Source of the DNA: Roseibium alexandrii DFL-11
GTDB lineage: Bacteria; Pseudomonadota; Alphaproteobacteria; Rhizobiales; Stappiaceae
NCBI RefSeq assembly: GCF_000158095.2
Contig: NZ_CM011002.1
Coordinates: 797,541 to 861,540, forward strand
Direction of reading: 5' to 3'
Length of the DNA: 64,000 nucleotides
A model generated the notes under the pieces. The model did no database searches. It saw only the letters and a program-made list of their open reading frames with translations, and was not told where the DNA came from. Shown one piece after another: positions 34,414-42,573 of the stretch. Position 1 is the first letter of the stretch. Every line of letters starts with the position of its first letter. The translations under genes and the position numbers were made by a program.

Positions 34414-35493
34414 ATGGCGATGATCCCGATGCCGGACAAGGACACTCCTGTCTGGACCGATGCCGAGATGCTGGAATGCGTGAACGTTTTGCCGGAGGCA
34501 CCGAACGTAAAGACCTTCACATTCCGCCCGCCGTCCGGCAACCGCTTCGTTTATAAGGCCGGCCAGTTCATCACGCTTGACCTGCCGGTTCCCGGCGGAA
34601 ACGTGCAGCGCACCTACACGATTTCATCATCGCCAGTCACACAGGCCTATCTGTCCGTGACTGTGAAGGCACAGGAAGGCAGCATCGGGACGCGCTGGAT
34701 GCTTGGTCATCTGGTTCCTGGCATGCAGATCAAGGCCTTTGGGCCTGCGGGCCTGTTTCATTTACCGTCTAATCCTGACGGCAAATTCCTGTTCATTTCC
34801 GCAGGATCTGGTGTGACGCCTATGATGTCGATGGCGGGCACGTTGTTCGAGCGTGGTGAAGAGCCGGACATCTGCTTCATTCAGTGCGCCAACCGGCCGG
34901 CAGAGCTGATTTTCCGCAAGCGCCTTGAATATATGGCGTGCCGGACCAACGGTCTGCAGCTGCATTTCGTGGTCAATCAAAGCGATCCTTACGAGGTTTG
35001 GACCGGCTATCGCGGTTACTTCAACCAACTGATGCTTGGTTTGATGTGCAACGACTATCTGGAACGCGATGTCTATTGCTGCGGTCCTGAAGGGTTCATG
35101 GAAGGTGTGCGTGAGATCCTGAATGCGCTCGGTTACGACATGGACCGGTATCACCAGGAAAGCTTCCAGGCTCCGGCGGAAACCAAGGAAGAGCTCACCG
35201 AGTTCGACGACGTGGTCCCGCAGGAAGACACCAAGGCGCATATCGTCTTTACCGGCTCCAACGTGTCGGCCTGGTGTTCTGAGACGGATACGGTTTTGGC
35301 TGTTGCCAAGGAGGCCGGGCTGAACATTCCGTCCGGTTGCACGTTCGGCGTTTGCGGTACCTGCAAGGTCAAGAAAGTGTCCGGCGACGTGCATATGGTG
35401 CACTCCGGTGGCATCAGCGATGAGGACGTCGAGGATGGCTTCATCCTTGCCTGTTGCTCCAATCCGATTGGCACGGTCGAGGTCGAAGTCTAG
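34414..35493 (+). CDS. Ferredoxin-NAD(P)H reductase component of the Rieske oxygenase (GbcB-like)
   Basis: A 359-aa reductase passing electrons from NAD(P)H to the adjacent Rieske oxygenase. FAD-binding domain: 'GQFITLDLPVPGGNVQRTYTISS' with the RxYS-type motif ('RTYTIS'). NAD domain: 'FISAGSGVTPMMSMAG' and 'DVYCCGPEGFM'. C-terminal plant-type 2Fe-2S ferredoxin: 'PSGCTFGVCGTCKVKKVSG' followed by a final 'LACCSNP', giving the CX4-5CX2C...C cluster set. It begins 3 bp after the oxygenase stop with GGAG 6 bp upstream of the ATG, so the two are co-translated. Confidence 0.93.
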   Translation: MAMIPMPDKDTPVWTDAEMLECVNVLPEAPNVKTFTFRPPSGNRFVYKAGQFITLDLPVPGGNVQRTYTISSSPVTQAYLSVTVKAQEGSIGTRWMLGHLVPGMQIKAFGPAGLFHLPSNPDGKFLFISAGSGVTPMMSMAGTLFERGEEPDICFIQCANRPAELIFRKRLEYMACRTNGLQLHFVVNQSDPYEVWTGYRGYFNQLMLGLMCNDYLERDVYCCGPEGFMEGVREILNALGYDMDRYHQESFQAPAETKEELTEFDDVVPQEDTKAHIVFTGSNVSAWCSETDTVLAVAKEAGLNIPSGCTFGVCGTCKVKKVSGDVHMVHSGGISDEDVEDGFILACCSNPIGTVEVEV

Positions 35494-35557
35494 GCCGGAC
35501 AGAATAAAACATTCAGAAATTGAGATGTATCAATGGCTCTGGCCGTGATCGTGCCGT

Positions 35558-35591
35558 ATCCTCCCAAAAAATAAAACTATCTTGGGAGGAT
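35558..35591 (+). promoter_or_regulatory. Perfect hairpin sequestering the ribosome binding site of the DUF302 gene
   Basis: ATCCTCCCAA (35558-35567) is the exact reverse complement of TTGGGAGGAT (35582-35591), with a 14-nt AT-rich loop. The right arm is the Shine-Dalgarno sequence GGGAGGA for the ATG at 35595. In RNA the 10-bp stem would hide the ribosome binding site completely, which suggests translational control (temperature, protein or ligand dependent), or else a DNA operator. Confidence 0.6.
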
Positions 35592-35594
35592 GGT

Positions 35595-36098
35595 ATGAAA
35601 ACGGGTTTTACCACAGCTGCCGCCATCGCGATTGGAGCGTTTGGGCTTGTCGGCACTGCAACGGCCGACGCGGCTGACAAGGCAGATGCTCCGGACGGCG
35701 TAACGGCCTATTCGGTTGAGGCGGGCTTCGAAGATGTCCGGTTCGGGCTTGAAAACGCGATCATCAACCGCGGCCTCGTCATCGACTACACCTCCCATAT
35801 TGGCGACATGCTGGCGCGCACGTCCGACGATGTCGGGGGAACAAAACAGATCTATGCCAACGCCCAGGCGATGTTGTTCTGCTCTGCGGATCTGTCGCGA
35901 AAAGTGATGGAAGCCGATCCGGCCAACATCGCCTATTGCCCTTACACATTGTTCGTCTACGACACACCGGGAGCGGAAGGCACCGTCACGGTCGGGTTCC
36001 GCCGTTTGTCCGAAACCGGGTCAGACGCGTCGAAAGCCGCGATCGGTGACATCAACGCGCTGCTTGACGCCATTGCGCAGGAAGCTGTGTCCGAGTAA
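35595..36098 (+). CDS. Exported DUF302 domain protein
   Basis: A 167-aa protein with a signal peptide (residues 1-24, 'TAAAIAIGAFGLVGTATADA') and a DUF302 domain: 'GFEDVRFGLENAIINRGLVIDYTSHIGDML', 'MLFCSADLSRKVMEADPANIAYCPYTLFVYD' and 'VGFRRL'. DUF302 proteins are small alpha/beta proteins of unknown function, sometimes linked to sulfur or haem stress. The ATG at 35595 follows GGGAGGA by 5 bp and gives the signal peptide; the longer upstream frame (from 35520) is not supported. Its ribosome binding site lies within a perfect hairpin. It is 101 bp downstream of the betaine oxygenase reductase. Confidence 0.85.
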   Translation: MKTGFTTAAAIAIGAFGLVGTATADAADKADAPDGVTAYSVEAGFEDVRFGLENAIINRGLVIDYTSHIGDMLARTSDDVGGTKQIYANAQAMLFCSADLSRKVMEADPANIAYCPYTLFVYDTPGAEGTVTVGFRRLSETGSDASKAAIGDINALLDAIAQEAVSE

Positions 36099-36123
36099 CG
36101 GAGCAGAGGGTAAAGCGGATCAC

Positions 36124-36840
36124 TCAGTCTTTGCTGATTGAAAGGCGCTGGCGCACCTTGTCGGAGTTCAGTTCCCGAAACGCTTCGCGTCCGACCCGCT
36201 TCACGGTTTTGTTCTGATCTTCAAAAAGCTCTTCGGCAAGCTTAAGGGCAGGGCCGTGCAAACTGGAAGACCGCTTTCCGATCTGGCGCAAGGCCCAATG
36301 CACCGCCTTCCAGACAAAATTTCGGGGGTCGCTGGCAGCTGTTCTGATCAGTGGCAGGTAGCTGAGGAATTCGGTGTCCGGGGATTTCTTGGCGTGAACG
36401 GCCCGCCAAGCGATCAGCGCGAAGGCTGCACGCCGGAGGAACTCTTTCTCGTTGGCGGCGAGGGGCGCGATCAAGGCGTCTGACCCTTCGCGCCGTGCAA
36501 GGACGTTGGTCAACTGATCGCTGTGGTCCCAGGACCTGATTTCGGACAGCCAATGCAGGGCGCGCGCATCCGTCAAGTTCACTGGTGGAATGATCAAAAT
36601 AGCGAGCAGACGCGCTTCATGATATCCGCTGGCCCAAAGCTCATCGGCCAGGCTTTCCTGTTTGCCGATGCGCCGCGCCAGGGGGCGAAGTTCTGCCATT
36701 GGAACGCCGAAGGCCCTGGACGTATCAATGCCGAACCGCGCCATGCCGGCGCGGTTTTTTTCTGAGCCCAAGGCCGTCAAGGTGTCCAGAACACGGTCGA
36801 GAGACCAGTCTTCACCTGATGGTTTTGGGCGGCGGGACAC
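36124..36840 (-). CDS. DNA alkylation repair protein (AlkD-like, HEAT-like repeats)
   Basis: A 238-aa all-helical protein of the AlkD/DNA_alkylation family: 'GIDTSRAFGVPMAELRPLARRIGK', 'LADELWASGYHEARLLAILI', 'NFVWKAVHWALRQIGKR', and a conserved 'W..SEIRSWDHSDQLTN' segment. AlkD glycosylases excise 3- and 7-alkylated purines without base flipping. The start is GTG at 36840 with no clear ribosome binding site. It lies 6 bp downstream of the dehydrogenase gene on the same strand and is probably coupled to it. Confidence 0.88.
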   Translation of the reverse strand: MSRRPKPSGEDWSLDRVLDTLTALGSEKNRAGMARFGIDTSRAFGVPMAELRPLARRIGKQESLADELWASGYHEARLLAILIIPPVNLTDARALHWLSEIRSWDHSDQLTNVLARREGSDALIAPLAANEKEFLRRAAFALIAWRAVHAKKSPDTEFLSYLPLIRTAASDPRNFVWKAVHWALRQIGKRSSSLHGPALKLAEELFEDQNKTVKRVGREAFRELNSDKVRQRLSISKD

Positions 36841-36846
36841 GTTGAC

Positions 36847-37728
36847 TTAGCTTTTGTCAGCGTTCCGCAAGCGGGCAACCAGGCTGGAGGTGTCCCACCG
36901 GTTTCCGCCCATGGCTTGCACTTCTGCGTAAAACTGGTCAACCAGCGCGGTGACCGGCAGGCGGGCGCCCGTGTCGCTGGCGGTTTTCAGGCAGATACCC
37001 AGGTCCTTGCGCATCCAGTCGACCGCAAAACCATAATCGAACTTGCCGTCACGCATGGTTTCCCAGCGGTTTTCCATCTGCCAGGATTGTGCTGCGCCGC
37101 CGCGAATGGCGGAGATGACTGTTTCCACGTCCAGATCCGCCTTTTCGGCGAAGTGGACGGCTTCAGATAGTCCCTGAACCAGACCGGCGATGCAGATCTG
37201 GTTGCACATCTTGGTGAGCTGACCGGCGCCGCTCGGGCCCATCAGGCCGACAAATTTGGAAAAGCAATCGATAGCCGGTTTGGCTTTGTCAAAGACATCT
37301 TGATCCCCGCCGCACATTACGGTCAAAACGCCGTTTTCAGCACCGGCCTGGCCGCCCGACACAGGTGCGTCGATAAATCCGCAGCCTTTTGCTTTGGCCG
37401 CCTCATAAAGTTCGCGGGCGACTTCTGCGGAAGCTGTCGTGTTGTCAACGAAAACCGCGCCGTCCGTGAGGCTGTGAAACGCGCCGTCCGGACCGGTCGT
37501 GACAGACCGCAAATCGTCGTCATTGCCAACACAACAGAAGACAAAATCACACCCCTCAGCCGCTTCCTGCGGGGTTTTCGCGAACGCGCCACCATATTCT
37601 GCCGCCCATTTTTCTGCCTTCGCAGTTGTGCGGTTGTAGACCGTGACGTCATGGCCGCCCTTGGTCTTCAAAAACCCGGCCATCGGGTATCCCATGACCC
37701 CAAGACCGATAAATGCCACCTTTGCCAT
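36847..37728 (-). CDS. NAD(P)-dependent beta-hydroxyacid dehydrogenase (3-hydroxyisobutyrate dehydrogenase family)
   Basis: A 293-aa dehydrogenase. The Rossmann nucleotide site is 'AFIGLGVMGYPMAGFL'. The substrate motif 'FIDAPVSGGQAGAENGVLTVMCGG' and the catalytic helix 'GAGQLTKMCNQ' with its Lys are those of 3-hydroxyisobutyrate dehydrogenase, tartronate semialdehyde reductase and relatives. The exact substrate is not assignable. I start at 37728 (GGGAG 7 bp upstream), which gives the normal N-terminus; a start at 37743 is less likely. Confidence 0.9.
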   Translation of the reverse strand: MAKVAFIGLGVMGYPMAGFLKTKGGHDVTVYNRTTAKAEKWAAEYGGAFAKTPQEAAEGCDFVFCCVGNDDDLRSVTTGPDGAFHSLTDGAVFVDNTTASAEVARELYEAAKAKGCGFIDAPVSGGQAGAENGVLTVMCGGDQDVFDKAKPAIDCFSKFVGLMGPSGAGQLTKMCNQICIAGLVQGLSEAVHFAEKADLDVETVISAIRGGAAQSWQMENRWETMRDGKFDYGFAVDWMRKDLGICLKTASDTGARLPVTALVDQFYAEVQAMGGNRWDTSSLVARLRNADKS

Positions 37729-37752
37729 GATTTTGCTCCCCATGCAGACGAA

Positions 37753-37772
37753 GGCCCGGCTTGGACCGGGCC
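37753..37772 (-). other. GC-rich hairpin upstream of the hydroxyacid dehydrogenase
   Basis: GGCCCGG (37753-37759) pairs with CCGGGCC (37766-37772), 6-nt loop. On the minus strand it is followed by TTCGTCTG and then the dehydrogenase RBS, so it could be a leader attenuator or the terminator of the small frame upstream. Confidence 0.45.
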
Positions 37773-37832
37773 TCGGTGTTCAATTGTTCGGCAAAGTTCT
37801 AGGGCATCTTGGTGGACTTGTCAGTAACCCGC

Positions 37833-37985
37833 TCAGATCCAATACGGGCCGCGACGCCACAAGCGTGTGTGCCGTGTTCTTGCAGCCGTTTGCTGATCCT
37901 GGTGCTGTTGAGTAACAGGATCAGGGCGTGTGTTCTGTGTGAAGCGTGTTGCCTCAAAGAAAGAACGGGCATAAACATTAAACAT
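37833..37985 (-). CDS. Possible small arginine-rich protein (50 aa)
   Basis: In the 357-bp gap between the divergent dehydrogenase and lysR genes, the minus strand has a 50-codon frame with GAAGGA about 9 bp before its ATG. It begins 'MFNVYARSFFEATR' and ends 'WRRGPYWI'. A GC hairpin follows 60 bp downstream. The peptide is basic, without a signal sequence or recognisable family. It could be a real short ORF or leader peptide, or chance. The rest of this gap shows nothing else I can name. Confidence 0.3.
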   Translation of the reverse strand: MFNVYARSFFEATRFTQNTRPDPVTQQHQDQQTAARTRHTRLWRRGPYWI

Positions 37986-38085
37986 GATCTAACATCCTTC
38001 TGTCTGGTTGACTGAGGATAATGTGCGCTTTCATGCGTTCTTTTGCGAGTCAGGAAGATTTTTGATATGTAAGGAAAACTAATAT

Positions 38086-38964
38086 ATGGATTGGCGCAAT
38101 ATGCCCCCGCTCAACAGCCTTCGCGCGTTTGCAACTGTCGCAGAAAGCAAAAGCCTGTCCGCTGCCGGACGCGAGTTGAACGTCACACATGCAGCGATCA
38201 GCCAGCAGGTTCGGGCTCTGGAGAAACACCTTGGCCTCCCGCTCGTTACTCGGGCAGGGCGTGGAATTGATCTCACAGACGAAGGACGGCAGCTCTATGA
38301 GGGCCTTCGGAAGGGGTTTGAAACGATCGGCGAAACCGTTGAGGCCATTGGCACGAGCGGAGAGGCCCGCCCGCTGAACATCACGATGACCCCCTCATTT
38401 GCAGTGAGTTGGTTGATGCCAAGGATCAATGATTTCCGGCATAAGCATCCCGATATTGAATTGATGCTCAATCCCAGCGCTGATGTGACTGAGTTGGCGC
38501 CGGGCGGTACTGATCTTGCCATTCGCTTCGGGAGGGGCAATTGGCCGGGACTGGAGGCCGAATTGTTCTTGGCAACGAATTTTGTGGTTGTCGGCGCGAA
38601 TTGTCTAATCGGCGACCGGAAAATGGATAAACCGGAAGACATTCTGGAGTTTCCCTGGCTCCAGGAATACGGGACCAACGAATTGGCTCTCTGGCTGGAA
38701 AAGCAGGGTGTCGTTCCAAAAAACAAGCTGAGCGTCACCCACTTGCCTGGCTATATGGTGTTGGAAGGTCTCCGAAGGGGAGAAGGCATTTCCGCGACCG
38801 CAAAAACCTTCATTCAGCCAGACATTGATGCCGGCAATTTGAAGGTGCTCTTTGAAGAGGGTGTTTACCCGGGAACCGGATATCATCTGGTCACCCGACC
38901 GGGCGTAAAGCGACCCGCCCTGAAGAGCTTTATCAGCTGGCTCCGCTCGATGATGCAGGAATGA
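38086..38964 (+). CDS. LysR family transcriptional regulator, GcvA-like
   Basis: A 292-aa regulator. The N-terminal helix-turn-helix 'PPLNSLRAFATVAESKSLSAAGRELNVTHAAISQQVRALEKHLG' is close to GcvA/AmpR-type LysR proteins, including the 'VTHAAISQQ' recognition helix and 'LPLVTRAGRGIDLTDEG'. A periplasmic-binding-fold effector domain follows. AAGGA lies about 10 bp before the ATG. It is convergent with the lysE gene, and its target may be that gene or the divergent dehydrogenase. Confidence 0.93.
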   Translation: MDWRNMPPLNSLRAFATVAESKSLSAAGRELNVTHAAISQQVRALEKHLGLPLVTRAGRGIDLTDEGRQLYEGLRKGFETIGETVEAIGTSGEARPLNITMTPSFAVSWLMPRINDFRHKHPDIELMLNPSADVTELAPGGTDLAIRFGRGNWPGLEAELFLATNFVVVGANCLIGDRKMDKPEDILEFPWLQEYGTNELALWLEKQGVVPKNKLSVTHLPGYMVLEGLRRGEGISATAKTFIQPDIDAGNLKVLFEEGVYPGTGYHLVTRPGVKRPALKSFISWLRSMMQE

Positions 38965-38991
38965 GTAGAGCAGTCTTTTTGTTGCGGCGGG

Positions 38992-39582
38992 TTATTTGGG
39001 CGCAAGCAACGCGAGACCGACCACAATCAACATTGAAATTGCCATGGCGATGTTCACCCGCCGTTGCACATGCGGGGCGAGATTAAGCCGATGGATCGTC
39101 ATTCCAACATATAACCAACCAAAATGAATCGGGATCCAGATCAGGTTCATAATCAGGAACTTGAGTAAAGTTTCGGCGACCAAACTCGACGGCAAAAAAG
39201 CAAATCCCGTCAGCAAGGTTGTGTTCACGGCATAGGCCTTGGGGTTGACCAACTGGAGCGTGACGCCTGCTAAAAAACCGGGCGCGCTTGGTGCCTCCTT
39301 GAACGCAATACGGGTTCCTGCGAAGGCAATTCGATAGGCGAGGTAAAGGAGGTAAAGCACCGAGGCGATCAGCAGACCTGCGCGAATGTTTTCGTTCGCC
39401 AGGATTACAGTCGCCATGCCAGACACGACGGCGATCGCAACCAGGTTTGTGCCGACAAACAGTCCGCCGATATAGCGAGCGCCGGGACCAAAACCGAACG
39501 CAGATCCAACGCCTGCTACCGACAAGACGCCGGGCCCAGGAGTGATGATCAAGAAGAAAACAGCAAGAGCGAGTGTGATCAT
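38992..39582 (-). CDS. LysE/RhtB family amino-acid exporter
   Basis: A 196-aa inner-membrane exporter with about six hydrophobic helices. It has the family's 'ITPGPGVLSVAGVGSAFG' motif near the N-terminus and 'LVNPKAYAVNTTLL' in the middle. A strong GAGGAGG precedes the ATG by 6 bp. It lies downstream of the trans-sulfuration gene on the same strand (76-bp gap), suggesting export of an amino acid such as cysteine, homoserine or a relative. This is inference. Confidence 0.92.
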   Translation of the reverse strand: MITLALAVFFLIITPGPGVLSVAGVGSAFGFGPGARYIGGLFVGTNLVAIAVVSGMATVILANENIRAGLLIASVLYLLYLAYRIAFAGTRIAFKEAPSAPGFLAGVTLQLVNPKAYAVNTTLLTGFAFLPSSLVAETLLKFLIMNLIWIPIHFGWLYVGMTIHRLNLAPHVQRRVNIAMAISMLIVVGLALLAPK

Positions 39583-39658
39583 GCGCGTCCTCCTCTCAAT
39601 ATGTGTCGGATCAACGGCCTATTGCGACTGATGTGTCTGGTTTTCCCAGGATTATGGG

Positions 39659-40816
39659 TTAGATCGTCTTCAGTGCCGCATCGAAGTCGGCGATCAGATC
39701 ATCGATATGTTCAATGCCAAGCGAAAGGCGCAGGAGGTTTCCAGGAATGCCGGAGGTTTCGCCTTCAATCGAACGGCGGTGCTCGATGAGGCTTTCCGTA
39801 CCGCCCAGCGATGTTGCCCGCTGGAAAAGCTTCAGGGCTCCGGTGACTTTGAGCGCTTCCTCTTTGCCACCCTTGGTCTGAACGGACATCAGAGATCCAT
39901 ATCCGCCCGCCATCTGTGCCTTGGCAACCGTGTGGTCTGTGTGGCCGGGAAGCCCGGGATAAAGAACTTTCTCGATCTTCGAGTGTGTCTCAAGGTGGTC
40001 CGCCAAAGCCTGTGCGTTGGCATTCATGCGTTCAACGCGGAGGCTCAGGGTTCTGAGGCCCCGCAGCAGCAGCCAGGCTTCGAACGACCCCATCACGGCA
40101 CCGGCCATCTTGCGTTCCGCCTTGATCAAGTCCCAGGCTTCGGACTTGGCATCGCGTGCGGTGATGACACCGCCAAGCAGGTCGGAGTGTCCGTTCAGCG
40201 CTTTTGTTGCCGAATGCATGACCAGATCCGCTCCAAGTGTGAGGGGCTTTAAGATCAACGGGGTCGCGGCTGTGGCGTCGACCGCAAGCAGTGCGCCAGC
40301 TGTTTTACAGAGTGCCGCGGCTTTCTCGATGTCGGCGACCTTGAGGTACGGGTTGCTTGGAACCTCAAGCCAGACAAGGTCGGGTTTGGTGATCGCCAGT
40401 TCGTCGCTGAAGGTGGCGAGATCGCTCGCATCGCACTCAACCAGTGCGATGTTGTTGCGGGCGCAATGTTCGCGCAGGAACAGCGTTGTTCCCCAATAAA
40501 TCCCGGATTGGGCCATCAAAGTGCCGCCGGGTTTTACGACACGCGCAACAGCTGCAACTGCGGCCATGCCTGAAGAGAACAGCCGGCTTCCCGCGCCGTT
40601 TTCCAGCGTTGCGAGCAGATTTTCCGTCTTGCGGAAGAGGTCATTGTCGTCCCGGCTATAAAGGTGCCCGTCGCTTATCAAGGCGTAGTTTTCGTCCCGC
40701 ACAAATGTTGTTGCCACCGGAATGGGAGGCACAACAGCCCCGGTCGCGGCATCGAACCCTCCGCCGCCATGGGCGAGGAGCGTGTCAGCGTGAAGCGGTG
40801 GTTTGTGTGAGGACAT
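39659..40816 (-). CDS. PLP-dependent trans-sulfuration enzyme (cystathionine gamma-synthase family)
   Basis: A 385-aa fold-type I PLP enzyme of the Cys/Met metabolism family. The PLP lysine is in 'MHSATKALNGHSDLLGG'; the phosphate-binding residues and 'YSRDDNDLFRKTENLLATLENG' near the N-terminus are family-typical, as is 'GTESLIEHRRSIEG' near the end. It could be cystathionine gamma-synthase, a beta/gamma-lyase or a sulfhydrylase; sequence alone does not decide. I start at 40816 with GGAG 6 bp upstream. It lies 84 bp downstream of an amino-acid ABC permease and may use the imported substrate. Confidence 0.88.
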   Translation of the reverse strand: MSSHKPPLHADTLLAHGGGGFDAATGAVVPPIPVATTFVRDENYALISDGHLYSRDDNDLFRKTENLLATLENGAGSRLFSSGMAAVAAVARVVKPGGTLMAQSGIYWGTTLFLREHCARNNIALVECDASDLATFSDELAITKPDLVWLEVPSNPYLKVADIEKAAALCKTAGALLAVDATAATPLILKPLTLGADLVMHSATKALNGHSDLLGGVITARDAKSEAWDLIKAERKMAGAVMGSFEAWLLLRGLRTLSLRVERMNANAQALADHLETHSKIEKVLYPGLPGHTDHTVAKAQMAGGYGSLMSVQTKGGKEEALKVTGALKLFQRATSLGGTESLIEHRRSIEGETSGIPGNLLRLSLGIEHIDDLIADFDAALKTI

Positions 40817-40900
40817 GAAAGGCTCCATCACCACGCCCGGGGCCGAGACCTGACGGGCGGGTTTATCAATAGTGAAGAATTGGAGAAGCGGTGAGGGGGC

Positions 40901-41728
40901 TCATCGCTTCAAATGCCGGGTCAGCCGTGCTTCAATCTTGTCCCAGATCCGGCGCAGCGTTTCCACGATCAACAGATAGGCAACCGCCGCCCAGATGTAA
41001 GCCTGGAAGTCGTAGGACCGCGAATAGGCACGGCGGGTTTCGCCCATGAGATCGTAGATTGTCACGATCGAGGCAATGGCCGATCCCTTGATCATCAGGA
41101 TGATTTCGTTGCCATAGGGCCGCAAGGCGACCATCAAGGCCTGAGGCAGGATGATCTTGAAGAAAATCACGTTCCGGGAGAGTCCAAGCGCTTCGCCGCC
41201 CTCCCATTGGCCTTTCGGCACGTTCTGGATCGCTCCGCGCAAAATCTCGGCCTGATAGGCTGCCGTGTTCAGTGAGAACGTAAAGATCACACAGTACCAG
41301 GCGTCCCGGAAGAACCACCAGAGGCCGGCGGCTTTCAGTTCCTCACTGAAAGACCCAAAGCCGTAATAGACCATGAACGCCTGTGCGAGCAGTGGAGTGC
41401 CACGGAAGAAGTTCACATAGGCATAGGCCGGCCAGGAGAAGATCTTCAGTTTTGACGCGCGCCCGGCTGCAATCGGCACCGACAGCAGCGCCCCCAGCAC
41501 CAGTGAGACGCTGACGATCTGGATCGTGACGATGAAACCATCAACATATTCCGGCCAGTATTTCTGGAAGAACGGGCTCGCGACGTTCGAGCCAAGAAAG
41601 TACAGCAGATAGAGACCGGACAGGATCCAAAGCGCCATCAGCACATGGCCGGCAATCCGGAGGTTGGTCCACTTTTTCTGCGGTGGTGGCGGGCGTGTCA
41701 TGCCGGTTGAGGGATTGGCTGCGATCAT
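40901..41728 (-). CDS. Polar amino-acid ABC transporter permease (HisM-like)
   Basis: A 275-aa membrane permease. After a polar N-terminal 25 residues there are five to six helices. It has 'YVNFFRGTPLLAQAFMVYYG' (the FxxFxRGTPLL motif of the HisMQ family) and the EAA-type loop 'GAIQNVPKGQWEGGEALGLSRNVIFFKIILPQAL' region that contacts the ATPase. It overlaps the partner permease gene by 4 bp. The ATPase gene is not in this cluster. Confidence 0.94.
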   Translation of the reverse strand: MIAANPSTGMTRPPPPQKKWTNLRIAGHVLMALWILSGLYLLYFLGSNVASPFFQKYWPEYVDGFIVTIQIVSVSLVLGALLSVPIAAGRASKLKIFSWPAYAYVNFFRGTPLLAQAFMVYYGFGSFSEELKAAGLWWFFRDAWYCVIFTFSLNTAAYQAEILRGAIQNVPKGQWEGGEALGLSRNVIFFKIILPQALMVALRPYGNEIILMIKGSAIASIVTIYDLMGETRRAYSRSYDFQAYIWAAVAYLLIVETLRRIWDKIEARLTRHLKR

Positions 41729-42438
41729 CTTGCTGCATCTCCCCGTTTGGACCAGCGCTCAATGCGGAGAAGCCCCACAGAGGAAATCATGGTCAGAAGG
41801 AGATAGATCACCAGCACCAGCCCGAAGAACAGGAACGGTTCTTTGGTCACACGTGCAGCAATTCCGGCTTCGCGAACAAGGTCAGCCAAGCCGATGACGG
41901 AGACAAGTGAGGTTTCCTTCAAGAGGATCAGCCAGAGGTTTCCGAGCGCGGGCAAGGCAAGGCGGATCAGCTGCGGCAGGATGATAAAACGCATTGTCTT
42001 GTAGCGCGACAGGCCGAGAGCGTAACCGCCTTCATACTGGCCTTGCGGGATGCCGTTGAACGCGGACAGGAAGGCTTCGGAGGCATAGGAGGAAAACACC
42101 AAAGACAGCGCCACCATACCTGCGACGAACGAGTTGACCTCGAAATAGATGTCATAGCCGAGCAGCTTGATGAATTCCTGGATGGCGATTTGAACGCCGA
42201 AATAGACGAGGAACAGGGTCAGGAGCTCTGGAAGGCCACGGAAAATTGTTGTGTAGATGTTGGCCGCCAGCTTGAGGCTGGGTTCGGACGATTTTTTGGC
42301 CAGTGCAATTAGAAAACCAAGGATAAGCCCGATCGGTAAGGTTGCGAGCGCCAGCGATACGGTGATCAGCACACCTGAGGCAATCGTGTCACCCCAGCCT
42401 TGTTCCCCAAAAGATAACAGCGTCAAAGCTTCATTCAT
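41725..42438 (-). CDS. Polar amino-acid ABC transporter permease (HisQ-like)
   Basis: A 237-aa permease with 'YTTIFRGLPELLTLFLVYFG' (RGxPxL motif) and the EAA loop 'AFNGIPQGQYEGGYALGLSR'. It forms a heterodimer with the HisM-like permease, with which it overlaps by 4 bp. The region upstream, between the binding protein and this gene, contains two hairpins that may adjust expression. Confidence 0.94.
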   Translation of the reverse strand: MNEALTLLSFGEQGWGDTIASGVLITVSLALATLPIGLILGFLIALAKKSSEPSLKLAANIYTTIFRGLPELLTLFLVYFGVQIAIQEFIKLLGYDIYFEVNSFVAGMVALSLVFSSYASEAFLSAFNGIPQGQYEGGYALGLSRYKTMRFIILPQLIRLALPALGNLWLILLKETSLVSVIGLADLVREAGIAARVTKEPFLFFGLVLVIYLLLTMISSVGLLRIERWSKRGDAAR

Positions 42439-42496
42439 GAGCCGGCGCTTCTTTCTGTTTTGTCGTTGTTTTTTCCAGCCGCCCCTTTGGCTGGCA

Positions 42497-42548
42497 GCGT
42501 GAGGACCACCTCACGATAAAGCGTGGCCCGGAGATCCGCGCCACGCTT
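42497..42548 (-). other. Two intra-operon hairpins between binding protein and permease genes
   Basis: CGTGAGG-ACCA-CCTCACG (42498-42515) and AAGCGTGGC (42519-42527) pairing with GCCACGCTT (42540-42548) lie in the 135-bp gap of the ABC operon. Such hairpins commonly stabilise the 3' end of binding-protein mRNA or partly terminate transcription, giving excess binding protein over permease. Confidence 0.65.
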
Positions 42549-42573
42549 CAAAGGTTTTCACACCGCGATCAGA

